This document shows positions 20,854 to 30,420 of a stretch of DNA of 64,000 bases, one piece after another. This stretch comes from Gracilaria domingensis. Taxonomy: Eukaryota; Rhodophyta; Florideophyceae; Gracilariales; Gracilariaceae. The notes under the pieces were generated by a model. The model was not told the DNA's origin. It did not search any database and saw only the letters and a program-made list of their open reading frames with translations. The DNA lies in NCBI GenBank assembly GCA_022539475.1, contig VCMS01000337.1, forward strand, positions 30,011-94,010, given 5' to 3'. Numbering within the stretch: the first letter of the stretch is position 1; each line of letters starts with the position of its first letter. Made by a program: the position numbers and the translations under genes.

Positions 20854-23117
20854 TGCTGCCTCAGCAACGCCTGCAGAATCCGAAGAGAGCTCGTTACTCT
20901 CCGCAGAGAACTCTTTCTGATTGCGATCCTGCAGCTCGAGTGCTTTGTCATTACAGCGTTCAGTATTCCAGTGTCTGCCAACATCAATACGCTCAATATT
21001 CGAATGTTGTTCAGGCTTGTTAATTTCTTATCGAAGCCGCCATTGAACAAACGGAGAGCAAAGAGTGTGTGCGTCTTGTGAAACAGATTAGCCTCGGGTC
21101 TATTAGTAGATGTCATCATGTCCCCAAGTCGCCCTGCCACCCGCTCGACTATGAATTGAGAAACATTTCGAAGAGGGCCACACTCCCGTAATATTTCAGG
21201 GAAGTGGAGAACAGCGTGGGTCGTTGGCGTTAAGCAAAACGAATGTTCCTCATTCACGTAGAAAATGTCAACGAAGAGGGAGTGAGCGATCTGCAGAAGA
21301 CTTCTTAATTCCTTGATATGCGACACCGAAGGGCTAGTATCGAAAAGAATATGCGTTATCCTGCAAGTTGCATACCACAGTTTGCTAATGCGAACATCAA
21401 TTCCCAGTCCTCGGAACAAGACAGGTCCATAGTACAAGGCAATATTCTTGTAGTTCTCCGCCTTAAAACCTGAAATGTAATCGAAAGACTCCGGTGGTCT
21501 TCCCCACTCTGCAGGAAACCCCTGGTATCCTCTTGTTAACGATTGGTTGATGTGATGAATTGTATAGCGGCGCAACACAAACGGTGAGTTTCTTCCGATA
21601 CATTGTTTGTGGGATCCTATACAAAGCGATGTCACGTGCTTCACCCATCCGAGGAGCCAGTGGTGCATCGGGTCATATGGCGTTCCTTTGATCACATCGA
21701 TAGAGAGTTTTGATACCTCTGCACATCTCTTCACACCAGTGCTTTTCTTCAACATCTCTAGTTCGGCACCACTAAGCAGTGATGTCCTTGACTTAAGCCT
21801 CCTCCAAACATCCGCCACCTCTTGATGTGCTCTTTGGCGCGGGCATTCGGATTTAATCCATGCGCTTCGCTCCCCTAAAAGCTCCCCTGTCATGGCTTGC
21901 TTTCTTTTCTTTGTTCCCAGCTGCGGTAGTAAGCGCAAAGAGTTTCCAACCATTTTCGCCTCTTTCTTGCACCTTCGACAAGGATGCTGCGCGTTGTGAC
22001 CTTTCATGCCAATGAGTTTACTGGCTGCAGGCCAGTCTGCTGTGATAAACAGTACAAACGCATACAAAATCCTCCGCTTGCCATCAGCGCAGTGCACGCT
22101 GATACCGTTTTCGAGTTCTCTAAGATCCGCAACAACTGGTTGCAAGAAGCTGTGGAACAATGTTGGGTCATGTGACCCTGGCGCAAATGCTGTTATCAAT
22201 GTGTTCGATGCCTGAAAGCGAAGGCTGCAGTCGAAATTGAGAACAACAAATATCATTGGCCATGAAGATTTGGTGGTCTTCCGTCCTTTGAAGACCTCAA
22301 ATCCATCGGAAGAGAACGTCAAAAAGATATAAAACTCTTCCTCGGGCTTCCAATGGAGTACCCTCTTCCCGAACCTCTCCCAGAAATATGTGCCACTGTA
22401 GTAGTCTTTGATATATCCACCCTCTTCTACACCACCTGACTGCATGCTGGCCTTCGCTTCCGCACAACCGTCCATTAGAGCCGAAAAGGAGTCTTTTTGA
22501 GCACATAGGGATTTCAAAATCTCGGACGGTTTACGGTACCAGAACTTACGATTCTTGGAGACGTTTCGATCACATATTTCAGAAGGACAACATCCCTGCT
22601 CTGTTTCGTGTGTTGTGTACACTGCTACGTGTTCCTCAGCACACATCGCACCAAAATGTTTGCTAACAGCAGACTTCGAGAGAGCATGTCGAATCAAAGC
22701 ATCATAGCTATACCGAGATTGCAAAATGTTTGTTTGGAGTAGGGCTCGAGACTGGTTCTTTGACATTCCACTGTATTCGACAATGTTTAGTACATCCATC
22801 AATCTGCAAAGTTCTCTTTCCTTGCCATCATTGTAGAAGTCATGCTCAAGAACATGCTCTGGTGTTGACGAATATTCGTCTGTGTTACGCAGTGCTGATG
22901 ATGAGTAGTTACTTCTCGTTTTCGAAGTGTGTACACTCTCGGCCTCGTTACTTGCAGGCGATGTGGCTGCAGCATGGCCTTCATCACGTGATACGAATTG
23001 TGTCAATTCGTCATTGGGATTCGGATAAGGGTTGAAATCGGTATGAGACGCTTGAGGGCAGCTGCTCTCATGGTCAACTGCGACTTGCAAAGGAAGAGAT
23101 GAACCTTTTGGGGCCAT
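20841..23117 (-). CDS. Tnp2-type (CACTA/EnSpm-like) transposase
   Basis: The frame is open from above 23258 and the first ATG is at 23117. After a low-complexity N-terminus (to about 22880), the core shows the tnp2 signatures: LTFSSDGFEVFKGRKTTKSSWPMIF (DG plus WP), LITAFAPGSHDPTLFHSFLQPVVADLRELENG, AFVLFITADWPAASKLIGMKGHN followed by CRRCKKEA (a zinc-ligand-like pair), and YDPMHHWLLGWVKHV further on. These conserved positions are shared with plant and fungal Tnp2 proteins, which cut and join transposon ends with an RNase-H-fold DDE site. The last part is displaced to another frame (20314-20853). Terminal inverted repeats were not found, so element boundaries are unknown. Confidence 0.8.
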   Translation of the reverse strand: MAPKGSSLPLQVAVDHESSCPQASHTDFNPYPNPNDELTQFVSRDEGHAAATSPASNEAESVHTSKTRSNYSSSALRNTDEYSSTPEHVLEHDFYNDGKERELCRLMDVLNIVEYSGMSKNQSRALLQTNILQSRYSYDALIRHALSKSAVSKHFGAMCAEEHVAVYTTHETEQGCCPSEICDRNVSKNRKFWYRKPSEILKSLCAQKDSFSALMDGCAEAKASMQSGGVEEGGYIKDYYSGTYFWERFGKRVLHWKPEEEFYIFLTFSSDGFEVFKGRKTTKSSWPMIFVVLNFDCSLRFQASNTLITAFAPGSHDPTLFHSFLQPVVADLRELENGISVHCADGKRRILYAFVLFITADWPAASKLIGMKGHNAQHPCRRCKKEAKMVGNSLRLLPQLGTKKRKQAMTGELLGERSAWIKSECPRQRAHQEVADVWRRLKSRTSLLSGAELEMLKKSTGVKRCAEVSKLSIDVIKGTPYDPMHHWLLGWVKHVTSLCIGSHKQCIGRNSPFVLRRYTIHHINQSLTRGYQGFPAEWGRPPESFDYISGFKAENYKNIALYYGPVLFRGLGIDVRISKLWYATCRITHILFDTSPSVSHIKELRSLLQIAHSLFVDIFYVNEEHSFCLTPTTHAVLHFPEILRECGPLRNVSQFIVERVAGRLGDMMTSTNRPEANLFHKTHTLFALRLFNGGFDKKLTSLNNIRILSVLMLADTGILNAVMTKHSSCRIAIRKSSLRRVTSSLRILQALLRQQCGV

Positions 23118-24080
23118 TAGATTGTCGGGCGAAACATGCTCCGAATTGTGAACTATATTGTTAAGCCTGTTTGAACCAATTTCATCATTCGGATCCTGAG
23201 TCTGTTGTTGATCATTCAGTCGAGCTCTTCTGAGCTGTACACGGGAATTGTGAGTCAATCTGAGCTGTTGAAATTGAGCGGGGGCGCGTGGCAGTCTAAA
23301 AGAACTACTGCTTCCCTGAGGTAGTCGAGCATGTTGTGCGAAGCAACGGAGCGGCGCCGATGAAATTAAGTCACTATCAGCGTGTTCTGACTGGCTGTGT
23401 TCTGAAGAGATGCAATGATCATCGAAAGTTTCTCTGTGCCTTGCGCCGGTTGTTTGATTTCGAGCGTGGTCTGTTCTCAGTCATTTTCCCAAGAGTTCTC
23501 ATACATCGATTTAGAGGATAGAGTGTTCTGGGACGAAGATGAAGGCCGGTGTGCGGAGCGATGTTTTTTTGACAACCCGGGTTGTTGCACCTCATCCGTG
23601 TTCAGACTCCTTCTCATTTGCCCCTGATTTTATGTACCTTCTAATGAGATCATAAGCACTCCAACATGCGCGTGTTAGTGTATACGAAGAAAGTTAGTAT
23701 CTTCTTCACGCCTGGACCTGACTTTTTGTTTCGGTTGAATCATAAATGCCGCCAATTCGAAACGAAACTGTACACATACCATTCGCCTATTTAAGAGCCC
23801 ACCATGTCCTTCATCCTCGCCACCCCGACCCCGATCGGTTTGGTGTCCTACTACACAATGGCTCCACATCGTACCACCCTACCCTCTTTGTAGTTCCCCA
23901 TCAAATTTTCAGATAACCCACTTCTTTCTTCCCCTCACGTTTACCCAAAATCGTACATCCCACTGCATTTGTAGCACTCTGTTCACTTCGTCTTGACAGA
24001 GGCAGCTTTTGGACCTGCAAATCGCTGTCTTCTCAGGATACTCTGCCATTCTTCTGCAGTTGGGGCTTCTTGTGTCAACG
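23118..24080. other. Divergent intergenic region of the Tnp2 element
   Basis: About 960 bases lie between the transposase ATG (23117, minus) and the ATG at 24081 (plus); the first ~140 are an open N-terminal extension of the transposase frame. It presumably carries promoters for both. No other coding frame stands out. Confidence 0.5.
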
Positions 24081-25067
24081 ATGAACCCAGCTTCTTCAGA
24101 GTTGGTGCGCAGCACCACTGGTGACAGTGCCCCTACCCAGAACATGGAGCGCAGTATCTCAATACCTACTCGGATTGAGTCACGCCACAAAGATAAATAT
24201 AGGGCGGCTGGGAAGGGATCACAGCGCAACATGAGGGAGATCTTCAACCGCAAATTCGCGGATTTGGAGAACAGAGAGTATGGCGCTATAAAACCACTCT
24301 CAGAAGAATTCGTCAGTTCAGTCATGAGCAGTATTCGTGAACACGTCTATAATGTTCGTCAGCTTGCCGCTATTGGAACGTTAACGTACCGCATACTTCA
24401 GAGGGAACATCCCACGGTCTTGGTTGAGCTCCGATCAAAGATTGAGAAGCACTATCGCGTTCTGAAATACGCAGAAGGCCAATGGGCAGTGAACATGTTA
24501 ATTCAAGAGGCCATGCGCAGAGATAGAAATTACACTGGGCCTCGCAGCAGAAAAGCGACAAGCAGGTCAAGCCCCGTTGTTCACAATAATACTGTTCCAG
24601 CGGAGAGTTCACAGCAGATAGCCGAGGTGCCAAGCACGTCAAATGTCGCTGCTTCTTCGGAAGCAAGAGCTCGCCTAGCAACAAATACATTGAACAGAGC
24701 GCAAGAAATTCAAGGATCGGAAGAAAATGTCAGTTATGAGCATGTGGCCCAGTCAGCAGAGGTTGAAAATGAGAATGGGGCACCAGCCAATTCGCAGCTT
24801 CACGACAATGAAGACCAGATACTACCAGGTCGTGCATCTGATGACATTCGCAGAAATGCGTCTGCTGCCACTAGCACCCACAGTGCTATGGTTCTCCAAA
24901 CATCACAACAACGTACATCTAGAATGCAACAGTTGAACAGAGGTGAAGTTTTTTCTATACCTCAAAGAGCACGTGGGGCTCGCAGAGCGCTGCGTCGATC
25001 CAATTTGACGGGTGCTTCGATTCGCCCTCGTGGTTCAATTTCAAAGAGGGTCCCAGGCCAGCGCTGA
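24081..25067 (+). CDS. Hypothetical protein divergent from the Tnp2 transposase
   Basis: 328 residues from ATG at 24081 (MNPASSELVRS); the frame is open from 24009 without an ATG. Residues about 45-155 form a predicted helical, charged domain (MREIFNRKFADLENREYGAIKPLSEEF, then VRQLAAIGTLTYRILQREHPTVLVELRSKIE and YAEGQWAVNMLIQEAMRRD). The rest is Ser/Asn/Gln-rich and disordered, ending in a very Arg-rich tail (RGARRALRRSNLTGASIRPRGS) that could bind nucleic acid. No family recognised. Many Tnp2 elements encode a second DNA-binding protein (TnpA) beside the transposase, and position and composition suggest such a role. That is inference only; it could be a host gene. Confidence 0.5.
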   Translation: MNPASSELVRSTTGDSAPTQNMERSISIPTRIESRHKDKYRAAGKGSQRNMREIFNRKFADLENREYGAIKPLSEEFVSSVMSSIREHVYNVRQLAAIGTLTYRILQREHPTVLVELRSKIEKHYRVLKYAEGQWAVNMLIQEAMRRDRNYTGPRSRKATSRSSPVVHNNTVPAESSQQIAEVPSTSNVAASSEARARLATNTLNRAQEIQGSEENVSYEHVAQSAEVENENGAPANSQLHDNEDQILPGRASDDIRRNASAATSTHSAMVLQTSQQRTSRMQQLNRGEVFSIPQRARGARRALRRSNLTGASIRPRGSISKRVPGQR

Positions 25068-25869
25068 TTACGAGCGACATCAAAATGCACACCGTTGGTG
25101 ATCAGCCGTAACAGTTTGGTTCCAACCGCTACCCATAGCACTTTTGTATGTGATATGCATTCGGTAAATGTATGACGTACAGTTGTATGTGATTTGTATC
25201 ACATCTTCACAAAATTTGATAGTAAAGTGACTTGAGATGATGGTAATGCTTGTACATACCTTTGTCGCCAACAGCCGTTGACTTTTACTTTTCCCACATC
25301 CGCAGCGCTGCTAGTGCTAGTACACGCTCGCTTCACACAAAGTCGGACTTTCTACCATGCACAAAATTTCGGCTTGTTCCATGCACTTCGCAAAACACAT
25401 ATCTTATCGGCAATTGCACAGCCTCAATATTAAATATACATTGGTTTGTCACAAACGTTTGTAGCCAGTGTTATGGCTGCATAATCGTAATGAAGTTAGC
25501 TCGCAGGTTAGAAAGGAACATAGGGTAAGCGAAATGAAGACGCACTTTTCGACCCTACGTAATGACAGTCTCGAGATTGAAGACGTTCCAACACAAACAT
25601 GAGAGAAGTTGTATACCCTATACGATTACGCATTTGCCTGCTGAACCCGAGTGTAGAAAATCAGGTGGAATGTCAGATTGATCAGCAGGGGAGCCATGGT
25701 GTCAGAAGAGTGCGGGAGATCTCTAGATGCTAGACAAAATCTGAGACATGCCGTGGTCAGAAGGAAAGCATCAAGACAGCAAGAGAAGCTGAAACTCGTA
25801 CAATATCTAACAACAGCCCACGAGAAGTGCTGCAGCCAGTTTCGTTATGGTTTGTATGCGCTGAGCACG
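25068..25869. other. Non-coding spacer
   Basis: No supported gene. The stretch is AT-leaning, with scattered short frames only. Confidence 0.5.
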
Positions 25870-26065
25870 AAGGGCGCCATGGGTGGCGCGCTGGGCGCGC
25901 GCCATACTGCCAGGACGGCGGCGCCTGCAGCCAGGGGGGCTGCGACCTGGCGTGGTGGTCTTGCTGCGCGAAGTACGCGGCGTACGGGTTGTAGTTGCCG
26001 AGAACGGACGACGAGAGGGGTGGTTGTATCCGTTCGACTTGATCTCTTGGGCGTCGGTGAGGGGT
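25870..26065 (-). other. GC-rich block beyond the LINE 3' tail
   Basis: Markedly GC-rich compared with its left neighbour. On the minus strand one frame reads GNYNPYAAYFAQQDHHARSQ, then PPWLQAPPSWQYGARPARHP, which looks protein-like. No family recognised, and it does not match the missing sulfite oxidase end. It may be a host gene fragment or part of the element's 3' end. Confidence 0.3.
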
Positions 26066-26082
26066 TGATGATGATGATGATG
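26066..26082 (-). repeat. (CAT)n microsatellite at the LINE 3' end
   Basis: Five to six CAT units on the minus strand, following AATAAA by a few bases. Simple-repeat tails are common at LINE 3' ends and mark the likely end of the element. Confidence 0.6.
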
Positions 26083-26124
26083 TTGGCTTTATTTACGACG
26101 GGCTGGGTGGGTCTCGACCGTTTG

Positions 26125-28924
26125 TCAGACCGTTGTAGGCAAAAGGCGCCTTTGATTTACAGCGGCCGCGGTGTACTGGAGTACAGTACGCTCCATTCGG
26201 AGTAGTACTGTGTTGTACTCCTGTGCGGGGTTTGTACCGCGTAATGTGCTGGTGAACTCTGCCAATTCTCGTACAAAGGCCTTGCCTTCGCGCCCCACTC
26301 CCCCGTGGATGTCAAAGCCGAACGGCACTAGGCGCATGCCGTTTGTTTCACACTGTGCAGCGTATTTTGTACGCTTGGCTTTCTCAGCTCTTGACGCGGC
26401 GCCTCCGGCCTCCTTTGCCACTGTGGGCAAATATGCAGCCGTTTTGCGGCTCACAACCGTAACATCGATGCCAATTGGAACATTGCTAAGTCTCAAATCA
26501 TCGATCAGCAGATCTAGTCGGGCTCGTTCGCACTCTGGCAGAGAGCTTTCCTAAGGGAACTTCCATTCTCTGCACACATTCAGGCACAATGGCGGTCTTT
26601 TGAGTAAGGTGTAAAGGACATCGCGTAAGGAGTTGTGCCTGCGCGTGGCTCCTACGCCTACTGGGCACACCATAGCGTGGTAACCCAGTTTATCCAGCTT
26701 TAGAACGGTCGTGTAGGCCGCCGCGGCGCAGCTTGGACAGGGTGTGTTGCCGCTGAACATAACTTCACTGACGCGCAATTCGATCATTGTTTTCCAAATC
26801 TCCGGACTTGTGGTCGGGTTAAAAACTGCATTCACGAAGGACGTGAATGGCAAGCAGGCTTCATTGGTGCTCGTTGAGCGCATTATCGCTATTCGCATGG
26901 GCACATGCTGCGCTGTGGAGTCCCATTTTGGTGCTTGTTTGTCGAAGATATGGTTGATAATTCCCTCGCTGTAGGCGTGTTGGAAGTGCGGAATCGCACC
27001 GTTCTGTTGCGCCATCGTCGTAAGATGGTCATAGGAGAACTCAGTGGGAAGATTATACGTGTTTTCCACGGCGCCTGCTATTCGGGCTAGGTCGATTTGG
27101 TAAGAGGATACGACCTGGAAACGCGTGAGAGCGGTGTGCACAGCACTTTGTATAAGTGACCAAGAAGCCAAAAAGGACGAAGTGTAGGCTGCTTGGTAAA
27201 TCCATTCGAGTTTAGTCAGTCCCAGTCCGCCTTTGCCCAACGGGAGACAGGCCTGCTCCCAGGCGGGCGGCGAAAGTTTTCTATGCATGTGTTTGGAACG
27301 CACTTCGCTGTGCCTCGTCAAAGAGTTCGACAATATCACGGGTCAAATGCGGCGGTGTCGTTCTCACTGTGTAGATCATTTTGCACGTTCCGGCGCAGAG
27401 TCGTAGCAGAAGATACGCCATGTGTGGATCGCTCAAGGAGGCTAATGCGTTCACCAACCGTTCCTGTTTCTTGATTCTTTCTTTCATCATTACCGTCGAA
27501 GCATCGGCATGACCGAGCGGAGAGCCGAGAACTGGGATTGCCGCTGCAGATGTAATGGTAGCTTGGAAGGAAGGGATCGTTGGCTTTGCCCACCACCAAG
27601 CGTGTGTTTTCTCAAGGTTGGGTACGAACCCAATTTTCTCGCCTTTCTGTACGATGTAATTCATCACAGCTTTCGCTTCTAATCTTGGGACAAGTAGGGT
27701 GCCGTCATCCGCAAAGAACAAGTTGAGAATAGGGCTGAACCTCGACTGGATGTCCAGGATTAATGGGTGAAGCGCGAGCGCGAACAAAAGTGGACTGAGC
27801 GGGTCACCCTGTTGGGTGCCTGTTACGCTGTTGATGACGAACTCGCCAAATCGAAGCGGTATTGTTGAACCGTAGCAATAATGGATAAAGCGCGCAATAC
27901 CCGGGCAATGTTGTGTGACCCCGGATAGAATACATTGGCGTTCTATTGAGTTGAACGCGTTTCGCGCATCAATGCTGATCACCACGAGTTCCTTTTGTCT
28001 CAGTTTGTTGCATGTTGCGCGGAGTATGTGTATAACCGCCTCGGTTCCGCATGGCATTCCGACTGCAAATTGGTGGGGTTGTAGGTACGCAAGCAAGTCC
28101 GGGTTGCGAGACACACTGACGGCCAGGACTCGTGCGACAAATCTTCTCCAAACCAGACCCATTGCGAGCGATCTAAGTTTCGAGGGGTCTTTTTTTTGGA
28201 TGCCAATCAAGGTTCCAGTAGCGAACCAGGTTTGCGTCCCTTGCGGTAGTTTACCCGCTATGATGGCGTTCGTAAACTTGGTCAGCTCTTGGCATATCGG
28301 TCTATCGGGGGGTTGACCCCCTGGATATGCCAGAAGGTACTTCAAGAACCTGAGACGCATGCCGTCGGGACCGGGGCCTGGAGTGACAGCCATTCGACGA
28401 ATGATTCTTCGAATTGTGTCTTCTCCTATCTTCAGCGGGATTGGCAGGTGTTGTCGGGGGGTGGGGCTGACAGGGATCGTGGGCTGTGGATGGAGCTCCT
28501 GGAGAGTGTCACGGGCCTGGTAGGATGGTGCCACTGGTGGCGTGTGTGAGCAAAGGGCGTTGGTGGCCTTTGTGTACTCTCCTGCCATGAAGGCCTTGCG
28601 GCAGCGACGGAGGTGTGGGTCACGTTGCTGATGTGGGGTGGTGGGCTGTTGCATGTGTGCCAATAGCGCTTCGTCGAGAAGAGTAGTCCATTCTCCTCCG
28701 AGTGCCATCGATATGCGACGTTTGATGCACCGATGGAGTGAGGATGTATTGCGGTTTCGAGGCTCTCGTTTACCATTCTTCCGGAAAACGAGTTTGGGTG
28801 TCGCAATTATCCGATTAAGGCAGTGGTGTTGGATGGTGATGGAGTGTGCGGTGTTGCAAGTGTGGAGGAGATGAAAGTAGAGTTCTATAAAGTCGCGTAG
28901 AAGCGTGCGAGGAACGTACTCCAT
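26125..28924 (-). pseudogene. LINE ORF2: reverse transcriptase plus PD-(D/E)XK endonuclease
   Basis: ATG at 28924. The RT domain shows TPGPGPDGMRLRFLKYLL, VVISIDARNAFNSIER (catalytic Asp), GTQQGDPLSPLLFALALHPL, and LFFADDGTLLVP with the catalytic FADD. A shift near 27295 moves to the frame 27339-26551, which has GGLGLTKLEWIYQAAYTSSF and a zinc-binding stretch CPSCAAAAYTTVLKLDKLGYH..C followed by RRHNSLRDVLYTLL. After an in-frame TAG at 26551 the same frame continues ERARLDLLIDD, GIDVTVV and AKRTKYAAQ. That run is the R-x-D...DVT...K pattern of the restriction-like endonuclease that nicks the target for priming. All catalytic motifs are still readable. Confidence 0.85.
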
Positions 28925-29030
28925 CGTGGGGATTCTTTAGTTGAATAGATGATCAGGATGGGGGCAGTCACCTACGGTTGGAGGTAGAGACATTGTAATC
29001 GGTTAGCGAAAAGGAAGGTTCTTGAGGGTT

Positions 29031-30404
29031 CTACTCAAGCGACAAATCGTTTTCGCCTACCCAGTCCTCTGGGTTGTTTGCCGCCTCAGCAGCACCCAAT
29101 GCGCTGAAGCGGTTGTTTGAGTCCCCAACCTGTGCTGCGTTGGGCACCATTACAACGTCGTTCGTATTCGATTGCCCACGCTGGGATGGAGGTAGCCGCA
29201 AAGCTCCGCTCAGCGTCGACTTGCGTCGGAGGGCATGTGAACCAGAAGGGATGGGGAGCGTCTCTTCGGCTGTGTTGCGCAAAGGGTTGTCTAAAGAGGC
29301 ATCATTTCGATGAGCTGCATCCGTGGCTGTGGTGCGTCGGCGTAGCAGTTCTCCTTTTGGGCGGTCGTTTTCACCGTTTCCTCCATCGTTGGCGGCTTGA
29401 CGGCTTCTGGCGCGAGAAGGTGGATTGATTGGTTGTAGGTTAGAGTCGGGGTGTCTGTTCTTGAACTTGTTATAGCAGTCTTCCTCATGCAAACGTAGGG
29501 CGTCGGAGAAGTACTGCTTGGGCCTTCAAGAGAGCGTTTTGTCTTCCAAACGGTATATTTCGGAGCGGAGACTGTGGATTATGTGGAAGAGTTCGGTGCC
29601 ATTCTCAGCGCCTTCGCAGGCGTCAGATATGTTTTGTAGGACTTTAGCCTTTAACGGAGGAAGACCGTGGAAACCGCCTTGGCGGATGATTAACTCACGG
29701 AAGCGGGAGTACGCTTGCTCTATGTTCGGGAGGCAACTGAGTGGTGCGTAGGCCAGGAACGTGTGGGTTTCTGACGTTTTCATAACAGTGATTGGAACCC
29801 GCAGTCCACCTCTGGCTAGAATAGATGTGAGGAACTTTGCAATGCGAAGGGCCGGGAAGTTCGGATGAGTATAGAGCAAGGCAAATCCTTTTTGTTCGTA
29901 CCCACAGGCGCCAATTGCAATGCGGCGCATTCGTTTGAGACTTTTGCGAGATATCGTGAAGTCGTTGAAGTCGATGTCTTTCTCTTGCTCTCCTGAGTCA
30001 ATATTGGAATTGATGCTCCGGAGCCGAGACGGCTTTAGGGTGGCTGCTGGTGGCGGGATTTGGCGGCGGACCATGGATGCATACGTTATATCGTTTGCGT
30101 TTGGTTCACTGGGTGTGTGCGCGGTATGACCTTCTGAGGGGTTGTCGTTACTGTGGTTGGAAACTTGTGGAGGCTGCAGGTTTTTGCCTCCATCGAAGAG
30201 CATGTTCACAAGCGCGGTGACGGTGGCAAACTTGCCAAAGGCTAAGTCTTTGGCTGCAACAATTGAGGGGGAGCTTCTGTTGGCTTTCTTCGTAAACTTC
30301 TGAAGACTTTGTGGCTTATCGAGAGAAGCAAGCGGGCGCAATATTTTCTCGATTCTGACGTGTAGGTCAAACAGTTCATGGCTAATTTTTGGACACGGCC
30401 TCAT
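29031..30404 (-). pseudogene. LINE ORF1, interrupted by one in-frame TGA
   Basis: From the ATG at 30404 (MRPCPKISHELFDLH), 292 codons lead to a TGA at 29526-29528. The same frame then continues through FSDALRLHEEDCYNKFKNRHPD to a stop at 29031, about 457 codons in all. The first half contains helical stretches and a globular-looking region (CGYEQKGFALLYTHPNFPALR). The second half is Arg/Asn/Pro-rich and low-complexity. ORF1 proteins of LINEs bind the element RNA; no specific fold is recognised here, only a lone C/H-containing stretch. The upstream frame is also open into the sulfite oxidase sequence, so the true 5' start is uncertain. Confidence 0.6.
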
Positions 30405-30420
30405 CGTAGGGATCAATAGC

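Noticed and set aside
20041-25470. CACTGG near 20041 and CCAGTG near 25450 as transposon ends
   Set aside because: Only six bases match, the following bases do not, and no flanking duplication is seen.
25870-26065. Missing dimerisation domain of sulfite oxidase
   Set aside because: None of the three frames resembles the expected end of the enzyme.
25678-26205. Plus-strand 175-codon frame
   Set aside because: Lies opposite the LINE 3' end and a GC-rich block, is low-complexity and includes the microsatellite; a shadow.
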